From: Corallococcus sp. NCRR
Lineage (GTDB): Bacteria; Myxococcota; Myxococcia; Myxococcales; Myxococcaceae
Direction: 5' to 3'
Assembly (NCBI RefSeq): GCF_026965535.1
Contig: NZ_CP114039.1
Span: 6,014,001-6,078,000 of the forward strand
DNA length: 64,000 bases
Position 1 is the first letter of the stretch; each line of letters begins with the position of its first letter. Below, one piece after another: positions 44,112-52,366 of the stretch. The notes beneath the pieces were generated by a model. It had not been told where the DNA came from, searched no databases, and saw nothing but the letters and a program-made list of their open reading frames with translations. Made by a program: the position numbers and the translations under genes.

Positions 44112-44737
44112 GGGTCTCACTCCGCATCGCACGGGTCCTGGTGATGCTGCCGCTCCTCGGCTGTCCGGAGAAGACGCAGAGGGATGACGTGCGTCCACCG
44201 CCGTCGGCGCAGGCGAAGGAAGCGCACGCGATGAAGCCGAAGGATGACTCCTGTCAGACCGCCAAGACCGCCCGCGCCTTCGTGGAGCAAGCACGGGAGG
44301 AACTGGGACCAGGCATGGCTGGCGCGGAGCTCGCTCCCGTGCTGCCATCGCACTGGCCTCCAAAGGGGGGCGGTCTCGAATACTTCGTCTGCCGGAGCGA
44401 GTCGCTCCCGACCGGACTTGTGAAATCCGAAGTTCGTGGCCCCACCGAGCGGATTCATTTCGCTACGCCCGGTGCGACGCCTCGAGTGGAGTCCTTCGGA
44501 AATGTGGCCGTGCTCGGGGTCGAAGACACGACCGCGCGGGAGTCGTTGAATCCCCCCCAGAACCAGATCGAGCGCGCGGAACAGGCCCTGCTGGACGTGG
44601 TCGCCGGTTGCCGTTCCCTGGAGGCGGCCCGAGGTGACCTGGAGGGATACCTCGAGTGGGTGGCGCAGAATCCGCTTCAGGGCAGGGACCTGGAGCGGCG
44701 CGGTGACAGGTTGTTCTCGTGGCTGAGGAGACGCTGA
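44108..44737 (+). CDS. Lipoprotein coupled to the effector candidate (putative immunity)
   Basis: 209 aa; the ATG overlaps the previous stop (ATGA). The lipoprotein signal ends MLPLLGC (Cys19), which puts it in the outer or inner membrane, facing the periplasm. The mature part has Cys49, Cys96 and Cys173 (CQTAKTARAFVEQAREELG, YFVCRSESLPTG, VAGCRSLEAARG) and is predicted alpha/beta. No homologue is recognised. The layout large cytosolic toxin-like protein followed by an overlapping lipoprotein suggests protection against a toxin delivered to the periplasm, which is inference. Confidence 0.6.
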   Translation: MRVSLRIARVLVMLPLLGCPEKTQRDDVRPPPSAQAKEAHAMKPKDDSCQTAKTARAFVEQAREELGPGMAGAELAPVLPSHWPPKGGGLEYFVCRSESLPTGLVKSEVRGPTERIHFATPGATPRVESFGNVAVLGVEDTTARESLNPPQNQIERAEQALLDVVAGCRSLEAARGDLEGYLEWVAQNPLQGRDLERRGDRLFSWLRRR

Positions 44738-44763
44738 ACACCGCCGCGCAAGAACATCCGCCG

Positions 44764-44799
44764 CCGGCCTGCTCGCCCTGTTTCACGGGGCCAGGCCGG
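44764..44799 (+). terminator. Stem-loop after the putative immunity gene
   Basis: CCGGCCTG (44764-44771) pairs with CAGGCCGG (44792-44799). The 20-nt interior can pair further as GCCC/GGGC. It lies 27 bp after the stop, before the M28 peptidase gene. Confidence 0.55.
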
Positions 44800-44935
44800 G
44801 GGCGTGACGTCGGCGTGTCCGCCGGATTCCGGGTGACGTAGAGTGCCCGCGCGATGGACACCCCCTTCGACGGGGACTCCGCGAACTCCCCCGCGGTCCC
44901 CGGCCTGAAGGGGGACGCGCCTGAAGGACTGAAAC

Positions 44936-47338
44936 ATGAGTGACACCGCCCCGACCGCGGGCCTGGACCGCAGTGCTTCCTCTCGCGCGTCGTCGGTCGC
45001 ACGGTGGGTGACCGCGGTGCTCGGCCTGGGCGTCATCCTGCTGGTGCTGCGCGGAAGCTCCCTGCCGGCGCCGGTGCCCGCCTCCGCGCCCGGGGAGCGG
45101 TTCTCCGCCGAACGCGCCCGGGAGCACCTGCGCTTCATCGGCGCTGAACCCCACGCTGTTGGGGCGCCCCGGCACGCGCAGGTGCGCGACTACCTGCAAG
45201 CGCGCCTGCGCGATGTGGGCGCGGAGGTCCAGGTCCAGCGCGAGCCTGTCTTCGCTCCCACCCAGGGCATCCCCCGGCCCGCCGCGAACGTGGAGAACGT
45301 CGTGGGCCGGCTTCGCGCGAAGGACGGCGCGAAGGGCACGACCGTGATGCTGGTGGCCCACTACGACTCCGTGCCCACGGGGCCGGGCGCGTCCGACAAC
45401 GGCGCCGCCGTCGCGTCCATCCTGGAGGTGGCGCGGGCGCTCCAGCAAGGGCCGGCGCTCGCGGGCGATGTGCTGTTCCTCTTCACCGACGCGGAGGAGC
45501 AACACCTGCTGGGCAGCACGGCCTTCGTGGCGTCCCACCCCTGGGCCCGGGAATCCGGCGTGGTCCTCAACGTGGACGCGCGCGGCAACGCGGGGCCGCT
45601 CCTGATGTTCGAGGTCTCCCCGGGCGGCGGCTGGCTCGTGCGCAGGCTCGCCGAGGAAGCCCCGGACGTCGGCGCCGGTTCGCTCTTCACCGCCGTGTAC
45701 CAGCGGATGAAGAACGCCACGGACTTCACGGCGCTGCGGCAGGGCGGCTGGCAGGGACTGAACTTCGCCAACGTGGAGGGCACGCAGGCCTACCACTCGC
45801 GCAAGGAGACCGTGGACGCGGTCTCCGACGGGCTCCTCCAGCAGCAGGGTGACACGCTGCTCGCGCTCACCCGGCGCATCTCCCGCGAGGCGTCCGTACC
45901 GGAGGGCGAGGAGCTCATCTACTTCAACGCGGGCCCGCTGCGCGTCCACTACCCCCGCTCCTGGGCCGTGCCGCTGGCGGTCCTCTGGGGCGGCCTGTTC
46001 GTGTTCGCCATCTTCCGGGCGCGCCAGCGCAAGCAGCTGCGCGTGTGGGCCGTGGCGCGGGAGGCGGTGGTGCTGTTGCTCGTGGGCTTCCTGGCCAGCA
46101 GCCTCGCGCGGCTCGCGTGGCCGCTCTTGCGCGCCCTCCAGCCCGGCTTCCGCGCCCTCAGCCGCTCGGAGACGCAGGACAATGCGCGCTTCATCCTCGC
46201 GGTGGTGCTGTGGGTGATGGCGGCGATGGGCGTCGGGCTGTACCTGCGCAGGCGCGCGCCGGTGATGGAGCTGGCGGCGGGCGGCTGCGTGCCCTGGGCG
46301 GTCATCTGCATCGCGGTGAGCTTCGTCTTGCCGGGCGCGAGCGCGCTGTTCCTCTGGCCCTTCGCGGGCATGGTCCTGCTGCTCCTGTGGCTGGGAGGCC
46401 GGGGGACGGAGCCGCTGACCCAATGGTGTGTGCCTTTGTGGGGACTGGCGGCGCTGCCGCTCCTGCTGTTGCTGCCCGGCGTGCTGGCGACGTTCTACAC
46501 GGTGCTGCCGCTGGAGCGGGCCGCGGTGCCTTCCGACCTGCTGATGCTCGGCATCTGCCTGCTCGCGCCCGGCTGGCTGTGGTTGGCGGGCCGGGGGCTG
46601 CCGTGGGCGTCGGGTGGGGCCGCGCTGCTCGGCCTGGGCCTGCTGGTGTCGCTCGCCGCCGGTCAGCGCTTCGACGCGCGAAACCCGCGCCCCACGGGCC
46701 TGCTGTACCTGGTGGACGCGGATGCGAAGACGGCGCGCTGGGTGTCCTCGGATCCCGTACTCAATGACTGGACGCGCGCGTACCTGGGCGGTGACCCGAA
46801 GCGCGAGGCCATGGACGCGCTGCCGGAGGTGAAGGGGCCGTTCTGGAACGCGCCGGCACCGACGCCAGGAGAGGACGTGCGGGGGTCCGCGGTCGAGACG
46901 CGCATGGAGGCAGGGGCGGGGGGCGGGCACCGGAAGGTGTCGCTCCACATCACCCCGTCCCGTCCGGACGTGGCCTTCGTGGACGTGCAGGTGCTGCCCG
47001 GAGACGCCGTGGTCTCGGCCCGGCTCGCGGGCCAGCAGGCCCCGGGCGACACGCTGCGGACCCGCAACGCGGCCCAGGGCGTGCTGTTCCGCTACTGGGT
47101 GCCGTCCTCCGGGGGCTTCGACCTGGAACTGGAGCTAACGGCGGGCGGCAGCCCCACCGTGAGGGTGGGCGAGCACACCTACGCGGTGCCTGCGTCGGTG
47201 ACGCAGGGACTGCCCGCGCGCCCGGAGGACAGCATGCCGGTGCCCTTCGGTGAGGGCCTGGACGAAGGCACGCGCGTGACGCGGACGCTGCGGCTGGAGG
47301 CCACGGCGACGCAGGTCTCTCCCGGCCCCACGCCCTAG
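44936..47338 (+). CDS. Membrane M28-family metallopeptidase (ER-aminopeptidase-like)
   Basis: 800 aa. A first helix (23-40) is followed by the M28 catalytic domain (about 50-325): His142 and Asp144 (AHYDSV), Asp154 (SDNG), Glu187/Glu188 (TDAEEQ, acid/base and zinc ligand), Asp214 (NVDARG) and a final His in YHSRKETVD. All five zinc ligands and the catalytic Glu are therefore present. The middle has about eight membrane helices (340-580), and the C-terminal 200 residues form a domain outside. The architecture is that of the eukaryotic ER metallopeptidase family and its bacterial relatives. It probably clips N-terminal residues from peptides at the envelope. Confidence 0.88.
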   Translation: MSDTAPTAGLDRSASSRASSVARWVTAVLGLGVILLVLRGSSLPAPVPASAPGERFSAERAREHLRFIGAEPHAVGAPRHAQVRDYLQARLRDVGAEVQVQREPVFAPTQGIPRPAANVENVVGRLRAKDGAKGTTVMLVAHYDSVPTGPGASDNGAAVASILEVARALQQGPALAGDVLFLFTDAEEQHLLGSTAFVASHPWARESGVVLNVDARGNAGPLLMFEVSPGGGWLVRRLAEEAPDVGAGSLFTAVYQRMKNATDFTALRQGGWQGLNFANVEGTQAYHSRKETVDAVSDGLLQQQGDTLLALTRRISREASVPEGEELIYFNAGPLRVHYPRSWAVPLAVLWGGLFVFAIFRARQRKQLRVWAVAREAVVLLLVGFLASSLARLAWPLLRALQPGFRALSRSETQDNARFILAVVLWVMAAMGVGLYLRRRAPVMELAAGGCVPWAVICIAVSFVLPGASALFLWPFAGMVLLLLWLGGRGTEPLTQWCVPLWGLAALPLLLLLPGVLATFYTVLPLERAAVPSDLLMLGICLLAPGWLWLAGRGLPWASGGAALLGLGLLVSLAAGQRFDARNPRPTGLLYLVDADAKTARWVSSDPVLNDWTRAYLGGDPKREAMDALPEVKGPFWNAPAPTPGEDVRGSAVETRMEAGAGGGHRKVSLHITPSRPDVAFVDVQVLPGDAVVSARLAGQQAPGDTLRTRNAAQGVLFRYWVPSSGGFDLELELTAGGSPTVRVGEHTYAVPASVTQGLPARPEDSMPVPFGEGLDEGTRVTRTLRLEATATQVSPGPTP

Positions 47339-47346
47339 CTCTCGCG

Positions 47347-47386
47347 GACCCGGGCCGCCGGGTCTCAATGGCGGACAGCTGTCCGC
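47347..47386. terminator. Tandem hairpins between convergent genes
   Basis: GACCCGG (47347-47353) and CCGGGTC (47358-47364) around GCCG, followed by the perfect 16-bp palindrome GCGGACAGCTGTCCGC (47371-47386). It separates the peptidase gene from the LysR gene. Confidence 0.65.
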
Positions 47387-48312
47387 TACACCACCGCGAG
47401 CCCCCGGGGCACCGTGGGCTCGAGCGCGGCGTGGAGGCGGAGCGCGGCGTCTCCCACCTCCTTCCTCCAGGCCATCCGCCATGGGCGCCGCAGGGGCCCG
47501 GACGCGAGCCGCTTCACGACGAGGTCCCCCTTGCCCAGGTGAGGGGTGGTGATCCACTCGGAGAGCACCGCGACGCCCAGGCCCGCGCGGGCCACGTCGA
47601 GGAGGGCCTCCGTGAGCGGCAGCCGCTCCACGCGGAGCCGGGGCCGCTCGCGGCCGAAGACCTGCGTCATGAACCAGTGCGACTCCGCCGCGGGGGTCTG
47701 CCCCGTGAGCAGGGTGTGCTCGCGGAGGTCCTCCCGGGTGAGCGCCCGGCGGGACGCCAACGGGTGCGACGCGGCCACCACGAAGATGATCTCGTCCGAG
47801 AAGAGCGGCCGGCTCTCCAGTCCGGCGCGAGGGACGGTGGACGTCGTGAGCAGCGCCACATCCAGCTCTCCTGCCACCAGGGCGGCGACGGGGTCCTGGG
47901 TGTGCTCCACCGCCAGGGCCAGGTGGAGGCCCGGCAGGCTCTTGCGCAGCGTCACCAGCGCGGACGGCAGCCAGTGGTAGGCGGTGTAGCACTCGCACAC
48001 GAGGCGCAGGCGGATGGCGGGGGCCACTGGCGCCCGCACGCGATGCTCCAGGTCGCCCAGCTCCACCAGGAGCCGCGTGGCGCCCGCGACGAGCTCCTGG
48101 CCCGCGGGCGTCGGCACCAGCCCACGTGGGGTCCGGTCGAAGAGCCGCGTGCCCAGCCGCTCCTCCGCCGCGAGCAGCGCGCGGCTCACCGCCGGCTGCG
48201 TGAGGTGCAACGCGGCCGCGGCCCGGGCCGTGGTTCCGGCGGAGGCCAGGGCCAGCACCACGCGCAGGTCGCGCACGTCGAGGCGGGGGGAGGGCGGGGC
48301 GATGTCATCCAT
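47386..48312 (-). CDS. LysR-type transcriptional regulator
   Basis: 308 aa. The winged helix is VRDLRVVLALASAGTTARAAAALHLTQPAVSRALLAAEERLGTRLFDR; the C-terminal effector domain has the two Rossmann-like lobes (AIRLRLVCECYTAYHWLP, TLLTGQTPAAESHW). The glutathione transferase gene is divergent 106 bp away, the usual place for a target gene of a LysR protein. The ligand is unknown; a xenobiotic is plausible. Confidence 0.9.
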   Translation of the reverse strand: MDDIAPPSPRLDVRDLRVVLALASAGTTARAAAALHLTQPAVSRALLAAEERLGTRLFDRTPRGLVPTPAGQELVAGATRLLVELGDLEHRVRAPVAPAIRLRLVCECYTAYHWLPSALVTLRKSLPGLHLALAVEHTQDPVAALVAGELDVALLTTSTVPRAGLESRPLFSDEIIFVVAASHPLASRRALTREDLREHTLLTGQTPAAESHWFMTQVFGRERPRLRVERLPLTEALLDVARAGLGVAVLSEWITTPHLGKGDLVVKRLASGPLRRPWRMAWRKEVGDAALRLHAALEPTVPRGLAVV

Positions 48313-48326
48313 GCATCGAGCCTATA

Positions 48327-48341
48327 CCAACGATGCGTTGG
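48327..48341. promoter_or_regulatory. LysR operator candidate
   Basis: CCAAC-GATGC-GTTGG is a perfect 5-5-5 inverted repeat, 14 bp upstream of the LysR start. GATGCG (48332-48337) also pairs with CGCATC (48343-48348). The region between the divergent genes is where a LysR box (T-N11-A) is expected. Confidence 0.5.
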
Positions 48342-48418
48342 ACGCATCCATCCCGGAGGCGGAGAGTGGCCCTCGCATTTCCGCGTAGGTCCACGCACCA
48401 TGTCCTGGAGGACATCCC

Positions 48419-49057
48419 ATGCAGCTCTACTACTCTCCCCTGTCTTGTTCGGCCGCGACCCGCGTCTGCCTGTACGAGGCGGGCACGCAGGCGACGTTCA
48501 TCGAAGTCGACTCGAAGGCGAAGCGCACGCTCGATGGGCGCGACTACCTGGAGGTGAATCCGCTCGGGCTCGTCCCCGCGCTGCGCACCGACGACGGAGA
48601 CGTGCTCACGGAGAACGCCGCCATCCTGCAATACCTGGCCGGGGCGCTGCCCCAGGCGGAGCTCGCGCCGACCGACCACCGGGGGCGCGTGCGGCTCCAG
48701 CAGTGGCTGTCCTTCATCGGGACCGAGCTGCACAAGGCGACCTTCACCCCGCTCCTCGACGCATCGTCGCCCGAGGGCGCCAAGGCTTATGCCCTGGGGA
48801 AGGGGGCCACCCGGCTCGCCTACCTGGAGAAGCACCTCACCGGACGCGAGTTCCTGCTGGAGCGCTTCAGCGTCGCGGACGCGTACCTGATGACGGTGCT
48901 CAACTGGTGCGCGGCGACGCCCATCGACCTGAAGACGTGGCCCGCGATCAGCGCCTACTTCGCGCGCCTGCAGAAGCGGCCCAGCGTCGCGAAGGCCTTC
49001 TCCGAGGAGCGGGCGCTTTATGTGGCCCAGCTCGAGAAGCGCAAGACGAGCCCGTGA
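48419..49057 (+). CDS. Glutathione S-transferase
   Basis: 212 aa. The thioredoxin-like N-terminal domain starts LYYSPLSCSAATRVCLYEAG. DGDVLTENAAILQYLA holds the Glu-Asn/Ala (glutathione gamma-Glu binding) loop. The C-terminal all-helix domain ends KRPSVAKAFSEERAL. The Ser-Cys pair near residue 8 is like the beta class, in which Cys rather than Tyr or Ser can bind glutathione. GGAGG is 7 nt before the ATG. It conjugates or reduces electrophiles and is probably under the adjacent LysR protein. Confidence 0.92.
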   Translation: MQLYYSPLSCSAATRVCLYEAGTQATFIEVDSKAKRTLDGRDYLEVNPLGLVPALRTDDGDVLTENAAILQYLAGALPQAELAPTDHRGRVRLQQWLSFIGTELHKATFTPLLDASSPEGAKAYALGKGATRLAYLEKHLTGREFLLERFSVADAYLMTVLNWCAATPIDLKTWPAISAYFARLQKRPSVAKAFSEERALYVAQLEKRKTSP

Positions 49058-49072
49058 CCGGGGGACGCGACT

Positions 49073-49110
49073 CCCTCCACCTCCTCCTGAAGTGACGGAG
49101 GAGGGGAGGG
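49073..49110. terminator. Bidirectional terminator (C/T-rich stem)
   Basis: CCCTCC-A-CCTCCTCC (49073-49087) pairs with GGAGGAGGGGAGGG (49097-49110) with one bulged A around a 9-nt loop, between convergent genes. Confidence 0.7.
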
Positions 49111-49137
49111 CGCCTTCAGCCTTCGACGGAGTGTCCG

Positions 49138-50433
49138 TCAGGCCAGCGGCTGGGTGCCGCCCACGCCGTTCTTCAGCTCCTTGCGCACCGCCTCGGCGAC
49201 GCGCTCGCGGACCATGCTCGCCATGCGCTCGCGGAGGTCCTCGCCCACGCGCTCGCGGATGGCGGACACGAGGTTCTCCGTGTCGACCGGGCCAGGGCCC
49301 TGGGCCTGGTAGCCGCCCATGTGCTGCTCACCGTACCCGCCCCGCATCGCGTGCCCCACCCCGCCCATGGCGCCCATCGACTCGCGCAGGGCGTCACCCA
49401 GGCGGTCGCGCAGCGCCTCCTGCAGGTGCTCGCGGAGGTTGCTGGCCAGCCGCTCGTGGAGCGCGTCGACCAGGCGCCCGCGGAGCGCCTCGGCGATGCG
49501 CTCGGGGTCCATCATCCCCATGCCCTGCGGCTGGAAGCCCATCACGCCCTGGGTGCGCTCGGTCATCCGGGCGCGCAGTTCGTCGCCCAGGCGCTCGCGC
49601 AGCGCGTCGCGCACGCGCTCACGCAGGCCGCTCTGGACGCGCTCCCGCAGGGTGTCCGCGATGCGGTCGCGCAGGGTGTCCGCCAGGCGCTCCGGGTCGA
49701 TCTGCCCCATCTGCACCCGGCGCTCGGACAGCGCGGAGCGCAGCATGTCCGTCAGCCGCTCCTTCATCGCCTCGCGGACGCGCTCGCGCACGACGGGGTG
49801 GATGCGCTCGGACACGGCGTCGGCGAGCCGGGTGCGGAGGGTGTCGGCGATGCGCTCGGGGTCCATCCCGAAGCCCTCCATGCCCATCCTGCGCTCGGAC
49901 AGCGCGGAGCGCAGCGCCTCGCCCAGCCGCTCACGCAGGGCGTCGCGAACGCGCTCGCGCACCACGTTGCCCAGCCGGTCGCGCAGCGCGTCCTCCAGCT
50001 TGATGCGCACGCGCTCGGCGATGCGCTGCGGGTCGAAGTGCCCGTGCCCCTGCTGCATGCTCATCCAGTTCTCGGCCAGGGCGGTGCGCAGCGCCTCGCC
50101 CAACCGCTCGCGGAGCACCTCGCGGGCGCGCTCGTGCACGCCGCTCACGATGCGCTCATGGATGACGTCGGTGAGGCGGTGGTGGATGGCCTCGGCGATC
50201 TGCTCCGTGTCGAACGGCATCCCGGCCCCGACCCCTTCCCCCTGCGGGATGTTCATCTGCATGCGCTCACGCAGCGCACCGCGAATCGCGTCGCTGACGC
50301 GCTCGCGGATCTCCGTGCCGATCCGTTCCTCCAGGCCGGACACGACGCGCTCGTGCACGGCGTCGACGATCCGAGCCTTCAGGGCCTCGGCGAACATCTG
50401 CTGCCCCTGCATGGAGAACTGTTCCTGGTTCAT
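49138..50433 (-). CDS. Seven-repeat amphipathic-helix protein, undescribed type
   Basis: 431 aa with no signal peptide. It is almost wholly made of seven tandem repeats of 55-75 residues, starting near residues 12, 75, 134, 191, 246, 309 and 384. Each reads like (M/D)PERIAxxLRxRLxDALxERL, then RERVxxALRERLGxxLRSxLSER, with a short Gly/Met/Gln linker such as MGMEGFG. All repeats are predicted long helices with charged Arg/Glu faces and Leu/Ile/Val/Ala on one side, in a 3-4 or 11-residue pattern. That resembles exchangeable apolipoproteins, which wrap lipids, more than a classical coiled coil. The family is not recognised. The repeats are closely similar, suggesting recent duplication. Confidence 0.8.
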   Translation of the reverse strand: MNQEQFSMQGQQMFAEALKARIVDAVHERVVSGLEERIGTEIRERVSDAIRGALRERMQMNIPQGEGVGAGMPFDTEQIAEAIHHRLTDVIHERIVSGVHERAREVLRERLGEALRTALAENWMSMQQGHGHFDPQRIAERVRIKLEDALRDRLGNVVRERVRDALRERLGEALRSALSERRMGMEGFGMDPERIADTLRTRLADAVSERIHPVVRERVREAMKERLTDMLRSALSERRVQMGQIDPERLADTLRDRIADTLRERVQSGLRERVRDALRERLGDELRARMTERTQGVMGFQPQGMGMMDPERIAEALRGRLVDALHERLASNLREHLQEALRDRLGDALRESMGAMGGVGHAMRGGYGEQHMGGYQAQGPGPVDTENLVSAIRERVGEDLRERMASMVRERVAEAVRKELKNGVGGTQPLA

Positions 50434-50699
50434 TCAGCTGCCTCGTGGGTACCGCGGGTAGTACGGCGGGCGCGGAAGGTTCTGGCCCGCCGCGCGAGGC
50501 GAAGGGATAGAGCCAATGGCCCGGCGCGAATACGGGGCCCGGGTCTCGCGCGAGGGTTGGCTCGGGCATTCCAGACCGTGCTCGCGGGAGGGGCAGGCGT
50601 GCGCACCAGCCAATGGTGAACTCCGCGCCCTCCCGGTCATGCAGGCGTGGGCCTTGGCCCGGTGGAAGTCGTGGGGGTTGCGCGGCGTTTGTTGCCGGA

Positions 50700-51557
50700 A
50701 TGAGTCAGTCCTTGCGGTGCGATAGAGCCCGCCCGGCCGTCTGGCTGGGGGCGCTCCTGCTGCTCGGGCCCCTGACCGGGTGCCCGATCATGGCGAGCTA
50801 TTCCGACGCGGAGGGGCCTCGCTATAGCGGGGACTACCGGCCCGTGCAGCCGGTGGCCGTGGAGGTTCCCTCCTCGGTCACCGTGGTGACGTACAACCTC
50901 GCGTTCGCCGAGCAGGTCTCCGAGGCGGTGGCGTCCCTGTCGAACCCTCCTCTCTCCAGCGCGGACGTCATCGCGATGCAGGAGATGGATGCTCCCGCCG
51001 TGGAGCGGATCGCCCGGGAGCTGGGGCTGTCCTACGTCTACTACCCCGCCTCCGTGGCCAAGGACGGGGATGACTTCGGCAACGCCGTGCTGAGCCGGTG
51101 GCCCATCACCGCGGACCAGAAGATCAACCTCCCCCACGACGACCCGTATCACCAGCAGCACCGCATCGGGGTGGCCGCGACGGTGGACATCCGGGGCACG
51201 CCCTTCCAGGTGGTCTCCGTGCACGGCGCGACCCCCATCGTGGGGCTGGGCGCGCGGCTGGATCAGGCGGAGACCGTCATCCACGCGGTCGAAGGCGCGG
51301 CGCCGTCGCAGGTCATCGCCGGCGACTTCAACACCTCCGACCCGGGGAGCCTGACGCAGACCGTGAAGCTGTTCTCGCAGTGGGGCTTCCAGTGGGCCTC
51401 CGAAGGGGTGGGGGACACGGTGGACTCCGTCATCGGCGGCCTGCCGCTCGACTCCGTCTTCGCCCGGGGGCTCACCCCCGTGGATCGCGGCGTGGACACG
51501 CGCCCCTCCGGCAGTGATCACCAGCCGGTCTGGGTGCGCTTCGCATGGCCGCAGTGA
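50700..51557 (+). CDS. EEP-family hydrolase, secreted lipoprotein
   Basis: 285 aa from ATG 50700. A signal peptide ends LLGPLTGC (Cys27). The EEP fold follows: VVTYNLAF (Asn), AMQEMDAP (Glu), VSVHGAT (in the usual SVH position), IAGDFNTSDPG, LDSVFARG, GSDHQPVWV (Asp-His). It differs from the cytoplasmic EEP at 36640. A periplasmic or surface role on nucleic acid or phospholipid fits a predator. The next gene starts 14 nt on. Confidence 0.83.
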   Translation: MSQSLRCDRARPAVWLGALLLLGPLTGCPIMASYSDAEGPRYSGDYRPVQPVAVEVPSSVTVVTYNLAFAEQVSEAVASLSNPPLSSADVIAMQEMDAPAVERIARELGLSYVYYPASVAKDGDDFGNAVLSRWPITADQKINLPHDDPYHQQHRIGVAATVDIRGTPFQVVSVHGATPIVGLGARLDQAETVIHAVEGAAPSQVIAGDFNTSDPGSLTQTVKLFSQWGFQWASEGVGDTVDSVIGGLPLDSVFARGLTPVDRGVDTRPSGSDHQPVWVRFAWPQ

Positions 51558-51571
51558 TGCCGAGGTCTCTC

Positions 51572-52225
51572 ATGCGGACGCTGTGGATGGGGGCGCTGCT
51601 CCTCTGTGCTCCCGGCTGTCTGAGCGGCGCGAGGAACCTGGGCGCGGCGACGACCCCCGTGGGGACGACCGAGGTCGGCGTCTCCGTGAACACGATCGCC
51701 TTCGAGCGCGGCCGGGAGCGGGCCTACCTCCCCAACCCCGAACTCACCTTCCGCAAGGGGGCTGGTGAGAACTGGGACTGGGGCGGCCGCCTCACCTTGC
51801 TGGGCCTGGAGCTGGGGACCCGGCACCGGCTGATGGAAAGCTCCCCCTGGACCGTGTCCGTCGCCCCGAGCGCGGGCGTCTGGTACGTGCCCATCACCAA
51901 CAACTCCACGGAGCCCGTCAACCTCCGGCTGGGAGCCCAGGCGCTGGTCGACTACCGCCTCAATGGCCGCTGGACCCTGACCGGCGGCGCGTCGCTGATG
52001 GGGGCCTTCGCGGGCCCGCTCACCGTCTTCCAGGGCAGGCTCGCCGGCTCGAGCCTGATGGTCGCGCCGGGCGGTTCGCTGGGCGTGGCCTACCGGCTCA
52101 ATCCCTCGCTCGAGCTGCGCGCGGAGGGCGGCCTCGAGCTTCCGTTCGACGTGAGGGACGGCCGCCGTCAGCCGACCGGTTACGCCGGGCTGACGCTGCG
52201 CTGGGGACGCACCTCGCGCCGCTGA
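51572..52225 (+). CDS. Outer-membrane beta-barrel-like lipoprotein, unknown
   Basis: 217 aa from ATG 51572 (GAGG 5-6 nt upstream; an ATG at 51545 would overlap the previous gene). The signal ends LLLCAPGC. The mature part has about ten alternating amphipathic strands (WDWGGRLTLLGLELGTRHRL, WTLTGGASLMGAFAG, YRLNPSLELRAEGGLEL, YAGLTLRWG). The last strand ends in an aromatic-containing motif as seen in barrels. The family is not recognised. Adjacent to the secreted EEP lipoprotein. Confidence 0.6.
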   Translation: MRTLWMGALLLCAPGCLSGARNLGAATTPVGTTEVGVSVNTIAFERGRERAYLPNPELTFRKGAGENWDWGGRLTLLGLELGTRHRLMESSPWTVSVAPSAGVWYVPITNNSTEPVNLRLGAQALVDYRLNGRWTLTGGASLMGAFAGPLTVFQGRLAGSSLMVAPGGSLGVAYRLNPSLELRAEGGLELPFDVRDGRRQPTGYAGLTLRWGRTSRR

Positions 52226-52366
52226 CGGAGCAAGCCGCGCTCGGCCCTCTTCGGCTGGGGTGCCGCGCGCAAGGTGACAGCGGTCCATGGCCCCGGGACG
52301 GGTGGCCGGAAGGAGGAGAGGCACCAGCTTGCGCCCACTCTTTTCGCACCCGTTGGAGGGGGCCCC

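Noticed and set aside
44783-46948. Long open frame opposite the M28 peptidase gene
   Set aside because: His/Arg-rich low-complexity translation typical of antisense frames in GC-rich genomes.
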